NCBI RefSeq assembly: GCF_016482785.1
Contig: NZ_JAEMXM010000003.1
Location: forward strand, 1 to 64,000
Direction: 5' to 3'
DNA from: Paenibacillus alkalitolerans
GTDB taxonomy: Bacteria > Bacillota > Bacilli > Paenibacillales > YIM-B00363
Length of the DNA: 64,000 nt
A program made the translations under genes and the position numbers. Shown here one piece after another: positions 7,778 to 13,353 of this stretch (its first letter is position 1; each line of letters starts with the position of its first letter). The notes beneath the pieces are model-generated. The model did no database searches. It saw only the letters and a program-made list of their open reading frames with translations, and was not told the origin of the DNA.

Positions 7778-8173
7778 ATGCCAAGAATAACAATTAGCAG
7801 TGTCGCCAAAGTCGGAATGTCCAGATTTGCAACAGCGCCAGTCATGGTGGCCGCAGATGCCACAAACGGTATGGCCGTGGAGGCAGAATATGACGGGGCA
7901 ATTCTGGTTGTCCAGAATGGAGCAGCTTCACCGGTCACGGTCAAAGTCCTGAGCAATTCGAAATTACCTGTTGACCCAGACCCAGCCGTACAGGCTTCTG
8001 CGGCTTGGCAGTTGGCCAACTTACACCGCAATTACGAGGTACCGGCTGGACAGTTAGCAGCAATCAAATTGGATGACTCGGCTAATTACCGGCAGGATGA
8101 TGGGAAATTCCATCTGGATTTCTCCAGTTCGGCCAGCGTAACCGTGGGAGTAATTGATACAAGGATAGCTTAA
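7778..8173 (+). CDS. phage structural-like (decoration/minor capsid) small beta protein
   Basis: 131 residues behind TAGGGGAA. The pattern (ADATNGMAVEAEYDG, ILVVQNGAASPVTVKV, YEVPAGQLAAIKL, YRQDDGKFHLDF) resembles small beta-sandwich head or decoration proteins of Bacillota phages, where an NG-x-F/V box, a VxN box and a QxDG box recur. The likeness is from memory of family patterns, not a search. It is the last rightward gene before a stem-loop. An isolated structural gene in an element without other capsid genes is odd and fits a satellite that modifies helper particles. Confidence 0.5.
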   Translation: MPRITISSVAKVGMSRFATAPVMVAADATNGMAVEAEYDGAILVVQNGAASPVTVKVLSNSKLPVDPDPAVQASAAWQLANLHRNYEVPAGQLAAIKLDDSANYRQDDGKFHLDFSSSASVTVGVIDTRIA

Positions 8174-8214
8174 TTCAATAGCTATGCCTTAATGTTGAAT
8201 TAAGACCAAAAGTA

Positions 8215-8238
8215 AACCGCCTTCTCAGGAAGGCGGTT
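8215..8238. terminator. stem-loop copy 1 between converging genes
   Basis: AACCGCCTT and AAGGCGGTT enclose CTCAGG. A near-identical hairpin with compensatory changes lies at 9626-9649. Only a weak T-run follows, but the position between converging genes fits a bidirectional terminator. Confidence 0.6.
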
Positions 8239-8263
8239 AATGAACTATCGAACTTCGTTTTTA

Positions 8264-8770
8264 TCACAGGTGAAATTGTATTTCTAACAAGCTGTTCGCC
8301 CTGTTTTGCACATCTTGATTCTCACGTACATCTATTAACCACACACTAATACTATCTCTAATATCTGAACAAAAAGTAGCAACATCAATTAGCAGGGTAT
8401 TGTTTGATTTGCTGCAATGTATAGCGCCGCCTGTGACTACAAATCGAAAATCATCTAGGACATTTCTAGCTCTTTGATGCAAAATTGAGTTATTTCCTTC
8501 GTGTAGAAAGGAGCACCTTAATGCATAACAATCATTTCCATTTAGAAAGACGACCTCTCCATAATTCACACCAACCCGGTGTGTGTACTTTGGACTCACG
8601 TAATTATCAAACCACACGGCATAGCGCTGTTGTGAACCCTGAGTAGGCGACTCCAGTTTTCCACAAATATCCGGTAAAGTAAGCGCTAGAGCTAGAGCCG
8701 CATACCAGTTTTCTGTGGTAAGGGCTATATCGATAGCGTTCAGATAATTATTCATTTTTCTATTCAACAT
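8264..8770 (-). CDS. HEPN-like protein, candidate toxin/defence RNase
   Basis: 168 residues from the ATG giving MLNRKMNN, ten bases after AGGAGG. The protein is mainly helical. YALRCSFLHEG contains Arg85-x4-His90, which matches the RX4-6H active-site motif of HEPN RNases. Position supports an accessory role: it is leftward, between two copies of a hairpin, beside an HNH gene and an ATPase gene in a mobile element. No antitoxin or nucleotidyltransferase partner is adjacent. The HEPN assignment rests on this motif and the helical character; it may be a non-catalytic relative. Confidence 0.5.
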   Translation of the reverse strand: MLNRKMNNYLNAIDIALTTENWYAALALALTLPDICGKLESPTQGSQQRYAVWFDNYVSPKYTHRVGVNYGEVVFLNGNDCYALRCSFLHEGNNSILHQRARNVLDDFRFVVTGGAIHCSKSNNTLLIDVATFCSDIRDSISVWLIDVRENQDVQNRANSLLEIQFHL

Positions 8771-8929
8771 GGTATCATCTCCTCCTAAATGATAATTCCA
8801 CATTCAGGAAGGAAGTCCTTTCCCGTGATTTTTATTTTCAGGCAAGCAATATTTTAACAACTTCCGATAGAGCATCGCCACCCAAAAACTCATACAATGC
8901 TGGGCCGACAACCATGCTACCGTAACGTG

Positions 8930-8958
8930 AATCTGGGCCGTAAACATTCGTGACGACC
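8930..8958 (+). repeat. 29-bp direct repeat, copy 1
   Basis: 27 of 29 bases match 11571-11599; both contain CATTCGTGACGACC. The two copies bracket the HNH and ATPase genes. Confidence 0.75.
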
Positions 8959-8988
8959 TATATGATACTGGCAGGAGGAATCTGGAGA

Positions 8989-9585
8989 ATGGAAGAATGG
9001 AAGTGGATTGAGGGGTATGAAGGGCACTATGAGGTCAGCAATCATGGTCGGGTGAGAAGCTGGAAGAGTGGCAGGGCGAGGTTATTGAAGCCGGGACGTG
9101 ATAAGGACGGCTACCCTAAGGTATCACTATCATTGAACGGCAAGCATAAGACCAAGAGGGTGCACCGCCTAGTGGCAGAGGCTTTCATACCGAATCCGGA
9201 AAATAAACCTGAAGTCAATCATAAAGACGGTGTCAAGACGAACAACCGGGCCGGCAACCTTGAATGGTCCACCCAGAGCGAGAATATTAGGCATGTATTC
9301 GACACCGGACTATACGACATTGAAAAAGCGGTGCAGAGGGCGTCTAAAGGTGGCCGGGCATCAGTTGCATCCGGTGCGACAGCCAAGAGTTTAGCATCTG
9401 CAACAGCTAAACTTAGCAAAGCTATCGCCCAGATTGACCCATTGACTGGTTTGACTGTGCGTCATTGGTTATCAATCAGAAAGGCAGCACGCGAGTTGCG
9501 TTTAGCACACGGTGATATCTCTCGGGTATGTCGTGGCAAGGGACGGACTGTTGGCGGATTCGAATGGCGCTTTGTTCAAGATTGA
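8989..9585 (+). CDS. HNH homing-type endonuclease (NUMOD4-HNH-NUMOD1-like)
   Basis: 198 residues from ATG 8989, ten bases after AGGAGG. The N-terminal segment [23 protein letters not shown] is NUMOD4-like. The HNH core follows ([13 protein letters not shown], then VNHKDG and [10 protein letters not shown]). The C-terminal part ([23 protein letters not shown]) is a NUMOD1-type DNA-binding repeat. Such genes are free-standing homing nucleases in phages. It starts just inside a 29-bp repeat whose second copy lies at 11571, and it ends before hairpin copy 2. Confidence 0.88.
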   Translation: MEEWKWIEGYEGHYEVSNHGRVRSWKSGRARLLKPGRDKDGYPKVSLSLNGKHKTKRVHRLVAEAFIPNPENKPEVNHKDGVKTNNRAGNLEWSTQSENIRHVFDTGLYDIEKAVQRASKGGRASVASGATAKSLASATAKLSKAIAQIDPLTGLTVRHWLSIRKAARELRLAHGDISRVCRGKGRTVGGFEWRFVQD

Positions 9586-9625
9586 CTGGCTCGGCCAATT
9601 TCCGGCAATTTTAAGATCAAAAGTA

Positions 9626-9649
9626 AACCTCCTTCTCAGGAAGGAGGTT
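9626..9649. terminator. stem-loop copy 2 after the HNH gene
   Basis: AACCTCCTT and AAGGAGGTT enclose CTCAGG. It matches the hairpin at 8215 in loop and flanks, with one base pair changed on both sides of the stem. It separates the HNH gene from the converging ATPase gene. Confidence 0.6.
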
Positions 9650-9771
9650 AATTGTATTATCGTACCCGTCGTTGAGCGACTACATCTTTCAGCTATGAAC
9701 GGTTCTCCGCGCTGTCTGTAACGGCAAGTTTTGATTTGAAAAGCCGCTCAAAATTGACCGGCTTTTCGATC

Positions 9772-11409
9772 TTATTCAGCTAGCTTAAAATCTTGACACC
9801 ACAAGTAACCGCTCTTCGCATTTTGTTTCAAATCATTACTGAAAATTTCCACCGCTCTTGTACGTTCAATAGCACCATGATAGAAGGCAGTGGCTAAGTC
9901 AAGCATAAGAAGAGCACCTCTGACTCCACCTTCTTTATGATATTTTTTAAGGCGCGTCTTCCCTTTATCGTGTACTGCTCCTTGTATCAATGCTCTTCCT
10001 AATCGTTCCAACTCTGACCTAGAAACAGTGAAATATACATTTGATGGTAATTTATTCTCTTTATCTTTTTGTTTATTTTCAGTTTCATTCTTCTTGTTTC
10101 TCCGAGAGATACGGTTAATTATATCATCTAAAACAACAAAATCTTCATGGAGTAATTTATTCTGAGCTAGGATTTGGTTTGAGACAACAACGTTAACTCC
10201 CTCTTCAATATCCCTGATAGATATTTTCTTTTCATCTGCTGAGGCAGCCCCACCTACTCTTTGACACAAGTTATCGTAGGCATGTTTTAAAATTTCAATG
10301 TATCTTCTTACTATACCGTTGCTCAGATAAGCGGCTAGTATAAACGCTCTTTCATTTTCAAATATCTCCAAGTAAGAATTTGCATTGTATTGCTTCTCAT
10401 GAATCTTTGAATACCTCTTTCCAGTAAGTTCTTGGAAAAATGGTAAGTATTCTTCCGATAATTCGTCTAAGTGCAGGTACTCCATTATGGCGTCATGACC
10501 ACAATCAAAATTGAATGAATCTCCACGTAGTTTTGACGGGTAGTAAGTAACAGGTGTCGGATAAACCGTTGCACAGAAATAGGCTGTATTTTCAGTTGGA
10601 TTTTGTGTGAAAGCTCCTCTGATAAGTTTAAGAAGTCGGAAGACCTCAATCTGAGCATCTTTTGAGACTTCAGAACATTCATCGAGCAATATTAGTGTGT
10701 ATTTATGGTTTAGAATCTCTTTCAACTGATTAAAAAATTGAATGATAAATGAAGATGCATTTTCGTGGGCAAGGCTCCTCCCAACAAACTTCACTTCATT
10801 TTCTTCAATTGTTTTATACAAATCGTCAAATGTAAGCTGAAGGGGTTGAAGCGTAGCCCTACCCGAAATTTTCTGTTCAGTAGTTGCTGAATCTTTCTGC
10901 AAAAGATGCTCAGAGTTATATGTCAAACGATTTAGCAAGGCAGTATGAATGTTTTTAATCTCTGATAATATATTTTCAAAACTTGTATCACTTGATAAAC
11001 CAAACATTTGAGAAATAAGTTTCATTGCTCTTGTAAACCCGTTAGAGGGTTTGACATCAATTTTATCCTTATTATTCTCAATAACTCCAACAGTAGTGAC
11101 AACAATATTTGCATAAAGATGCATACGGAAGAGAGCCATATCTTTTTCGATCCATTCTGAAACTCCAGCCAAGGATACATAGACGGGAAGAACTTTATTT
11201 TTCTGATAATTGTCTAAACACCATTGATTTATCATTTTTAATATGTGCGTTTTGCCAGTTCCTCTAATACCTTCGATTAAATAATTTTGACCAGTATCAC
11301 CAACAAATTTTTCAATTTTTATACCTTGATTTGCATGAGTCTCCGGAAAGAATCCACCAGCTTGAGCGTCATGGTTAAAGAATTCACTTTTAATTTTAAT
11401 AACGGACAT
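9772..11409 (-). CDS. AAA/STAND-like ATPase, candidate defence protein
   Basis: 545 residues from the ATG giving MSVIKIKS, six bases after GAGGTG. Walker A is GIRGTGKT (47-54) and Walker B is TLILLDEC (Asp243, Glu244). A long helical region follows, with a charged Lys/Glu/Asn stretch near residues 440-460. It resembles ORC/STAND-type P-loop ATPases of mobile elements, but I do not recognise a specific family. The gene is visibly AT-richer than the rest of the element, which suggests separate acquisition. A role in defence or exclusion is inference from its place in the accessory end beside the HEPN-like and HNH genes. Confidence 0.6.
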   Translation of the reverse strand: MSVIKIKSEFFNHDAQAGGFFPETHANQGIKIEKFVGDTGQNYLIEGIRGTGKTHILKMINQWCLDNYQKNKVLPVYVSLAGVSEWIEKDMALFRMHLYANIVVTTVGVIENNKDKIDVKPSNGFTRAMKLISQMFGLSSDTSFENILSEIKNIHTALLNRLTYNSEHLLQKDSATTEQKISGRATLQPLQLTFDDLYKTIEENEVKFVGRSLAHENASSFIIQFFNQLKEILNHKYTLILLDECSEVSKDAQIEVFRLLKLIRGAFTQNPTENTAYFCATVYPTPVTYYPSKLRGDSFNFDCGHDAIMEYLHLDELSEEYLPFFQELTGKRYSKIHEKQYNANSYLEIFENERAFILAAYLSNGIVRRYIEILKHAYDNLCQRVGGAASADEKKISIRDIEEGVNVVVSNQILAQNKLLHEDFVVLDDIINRISRRNKKNETENKQKDKENKLPSNVYFTVSRSELERLGRALIQGAVHDKGKTRLKKYHKEGGVRGALLMLDLATAFYHGAIERTRAVEIFSNDLKQNAKSGYLWCQDFKLAE

Positions 11410-11570
11410 TAAGAGCACCTCACAATCTTATCGACAAAAGAATACTTTCTACACATAGGATAATAAACCCTTTTTTTACCACAAGGAAATGAACCATTTT
11501 TGAAACGTATATTATGTCCTTGAAGTTCCTGCCTGCGAGGGATCTACATCGACGGGTCGACTCCATCGTA

Positions 11571-11599
11571 AATCTGGGCTGTCAACATTCGTGACGACC
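11571..11599 (+). repeat. 29-bp direct repeat, copy 2
   Basis: Matches 8930-8958 at 27 of 29 positions. With copy 1 it brackets the HNH and ATPase genes. Confidence 0.75.
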
Positions 11600-11622
11600 C
11601 TTTACTGTGTAATCATAGGGAA

Positions 11623-11656
11623 TTGTTGACAGGTTGTTGACCAATGGCGTCAACAA
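11623..11656. other. candidate right integrase arm-type sites
   Basis: TTGTTGAC at 11623-11630 and 11634-11641, plus the inverse GTCAACAA at 11649-11656. The octamer matches the pair near attL. The remaining sequence between the ATPase start (11410) and attR holds no gene that I can see. Confidence 0.5.
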
Positions 11657-11734
11657 TGGTACTATAGTACCAGACCCGAACGGTAGTCGCTCAGAGGTAA
11701 AAATGCTGAATTATCAAGGGTTTTCGGGTTTTTA

Positions 11735-11808
11735 GCGAGTGTAGTTCAATGGTAGAACTCCAGCCTTCCAAGCTGGTAGCGTGGGTTCGATTCCCATCAC
11801 CCGCTCCA
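11735..11808 (+). tRNA. tRNA-Gly (TCC)-like second copy at attR
   Basis: Same cloverleaf as 865-935 with anticodon TCC and an encoded CCA. Base 4 is A instead of G, giving an A4-C69 mismatch in the acceptor stem. Its 5' part comes from the element and its 3' end with CCA is the original host end. It is cut off from the tRNA operon promoter, so it may be silent. Confidence 0.7.
11739..11805 (+). repeat. attR, 67-bp direct repeat
   Basis: Identical to 869-935; marks the right end of the integrated element. Confidence 0.92.
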
Positions 11809-11819
11809 TTATGTTTCGT

Positions 11820-11851
11820 GAGAAAAACTTCGTACATGCGAAGTTTTTCTC
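11820..11851 (+). terminator. terminator of the original tRNA operon
   Basis: Perfect stem GAGAAAAACTTCG / CGAAGTTTTTCTC with loop TACATG, then a T-rich tail. It lies right after the encoded CCA at attR, so it was the host operon's terminator before the insertion. Confidence 0.85.
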
Positions 11852-11948
11852 TTTTCTCCTCTTTGATTTACTTGCAGGACCCAATCCCATACCTTAGGCT
11901 GTCGATGCGTGTGTGAGCGCATCGGCGGCCTTTTTTAATTGAGTACGG

Positions 11949-12086
11949 TGCAGCGGTAATTTGTACCGCTGCATTCGACAAAACGTGCACAATGGAAGAT
12001 TGGACACTTGTACAGAGGCAAATGTTGCCTCTAGAGAGCCGCGAAAATTATATTGTCTGCTGCAGCGGCACAAATTACCTCTGCAT
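11949..12086. repeat. cluster of three related palindromic repeats
   Basis: Palindromes around GCAGCGGTAATTTGTACC (11949-11973), AGAGGCAAATGTTGCCTCT (12014-12032) and a mixed copy at 12061-12086 share a GCAG/AGAGG-TAATTT core. A further imperfect terminator-like hairpin with a T-run lies at about 11897-11937. I see no gene in 11852-12270. These look like short interspersed palindromes of the host. Confidence 0.55.
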
Positions 12087-12270
12087 ACGCGGCTAGCTAA
12101 GTGCGTGGCAGAGAATGCCGAGGTAGGCCAGTTCTCTACATGCTCATTGAGGCGGATAGGGCGGCAATGGCGCATTGGCAAGGTTCATTCTTACGTATTT
12201 CATTGCCGAGTACCCGCCGTTATGGTTACACTATACTTACCAAGCACCTCTCGGAGGAGAAGATCCACTT

Positions 12271-13242
12271 ATGGCGGGAACATTTTCGAATCAATATCTT
12301 CAACAGCTTATTCACGATATACGTCCGTATACCAAGGAAGGAAAGGTCGCCGATTACATTCCGGAGCTGGCGTACGCCAACCCCCACGCGTTGGGCATCG
12401 CAGTGGCCGCTCCCGACGGAGCGCTGTGGGCGGAAGGCGACGTACACACACCATTCACTCTCCAAAGCATATCCAAAATTATTACTCTGATGGTGGCGCT
12501 GTCGGAATACGGCCCGGAACGCGTATTTCAGAAGGTCGGAATGGAGCCGAGCGTCGATCCGTTCAATTCCATTGTCAAGCTGGAGACCGTGGACCATAAG
12601 AAGCCGCTTAATCCGATGATCAACGCCGGCGCAATCGTCATTGCGTCGATGCTGCCCGGACGGACCAAAGAAGACCGGCTGCAGCGCATTGTCGACATGA
12701 TTAGCGCCATTACAGGCAATGCGAATATACAATTGAACGAAAAGGTGTTCCTCTCCGAACGAAACACAGGCGACAGAAACCGGGCATTGGCTTATTTCAT
12801 GAAAAGCACCGGCGTCATAGATCCCGATGTAAATGTTGAGGAAATGTTGGATTTGTACTTTCAGCTTTGTTCGCTTGAGGTCAGTTGCATCGATCTGGCG
12901 CGAATCGGACTGTTTTTCGCCCAGTGGGGCTTGCGCCGCAACGAGCAGGGTGAAGCCGTGCAGCTTGTGCAGCCGGATATCGTGCAAATCGTGACTACAA
13001 TCATGGTTACATCCGGAATGTATAATCATTCGGGCGAATTTTTTCTGAAAGTGGGATTGCCCGCAAAGAGCGGCGTAAGCGGAGGGATCGTGTCGTTCGC
13101 ACCCAATCGCTTCGGATTCGGCATATTCGGACCTGCGTTGGACTTTGCCGGAAACAGCGTTGCGGGTGTGCGGATGCTTCAGACGATATCCGGAAAGTTC
13201 CAGCTCCATTTGGTTTCCCCAAACTGTCCGCCTTGCAGCTGA
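12271..13242 (+). CDS. glsA: glutaminase
   Basis: Hydrolyses L-glutamine to glutamate and ammonia in the cytoplasm. The 323-residue length fits the serine-dependent beta-lactamase-fold glutaminase family. The catalytic Ser66-x-x-Lys69 motif is in LQSISK, and family blocks NPMINAGAI, LSERNTGDRNRALA and KSGVSGGI are present. Start is ATG 12271 after CGGAGGAG; the frame is open upstream but without a better site. It stands alone ahead of ppc. The C-terminus after SGKFQLHLV ends in a short Cys-Pro tail. Confidence 0.93.
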   Translation: MAGTFSNQYLQQLIHDIRPYTKEGKVADYIPELAYANPHALGIAVAAPDGALWAEGDVHTPFTLQSISKIITLMVALSEYGPERVFQKVGMEPSVDPFNSIVKLETVDHKKPLNPMINAGAIVIASMLPGRTKEDRLQRIVDMISAITGNANIQLNEKVFLSERNTGDRNRALAYFMKSTGVIDPDVNVEEMLDLYFQLCSLEVSCIDLARIGLFFAQWGLRRNEQGEAVQLVQPDIVQIVTTIMVTSGMYNHSGEFFLKVGLPAKSGVSGGIVSFAPNRFGFGIFGPALDFAGNSVAGVRMLQTISGKFQLHLVSPNCPPCS

Positions 13243-13353
13243 AAAATTATTCCGTTTTTCAGAAAATACGAGATTTTCTAACGGTTATTTAGTACAATGA
13301 AAAGATATACAGACCGGCTGCATATGCCGGATTTAACGGGGTGAAACCAAGCG

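Larger units (their letters stand above)
869..11805 (+). mobile_element. integrative element in tRNA-Gly(TCC), phage-satellite-like
   Basis: A 67-bp perfect direct repeat (869-935 and 11739-11805), which is most of a tRNA-Gly gene, bounds the region. A tyrosine integrase lies just inside the left end, as is usual for tRNA-targeting elements. The one-unit length is 10,870 bp. Contents: integrase, sigma-like protein, HTH proteins, replication ATPase with iteron array, small-terminase-like protein, phage-structural-like protein, then HEPN-like, HNH and ATPase genes. There is no large terminase, portal, protease or capsid gene, so it is not a complete prophage. The satellite call is inference; the ends and the integrase are seen directly. 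Confidence 0.85.

Noticed and set aside
8264-9585. HEPN and HNH genes as a toxin-antitoxin pair
   Set aside because: They are on opposite strands, divergently transcribed about 220 bases apart, and HNH/NUMOD proteins are not antitoxins.
869-11805. Complete prophage
   Set aside because: No large terminase, portal, capsid, tail or lysis gene in 10.9 kb.
12226-13209. 327-residue open frame opposite glsA
   Set aside because: Antisense shadow of a clearly recognised gene; same for the long frame opposite ppc at 15337-16425.
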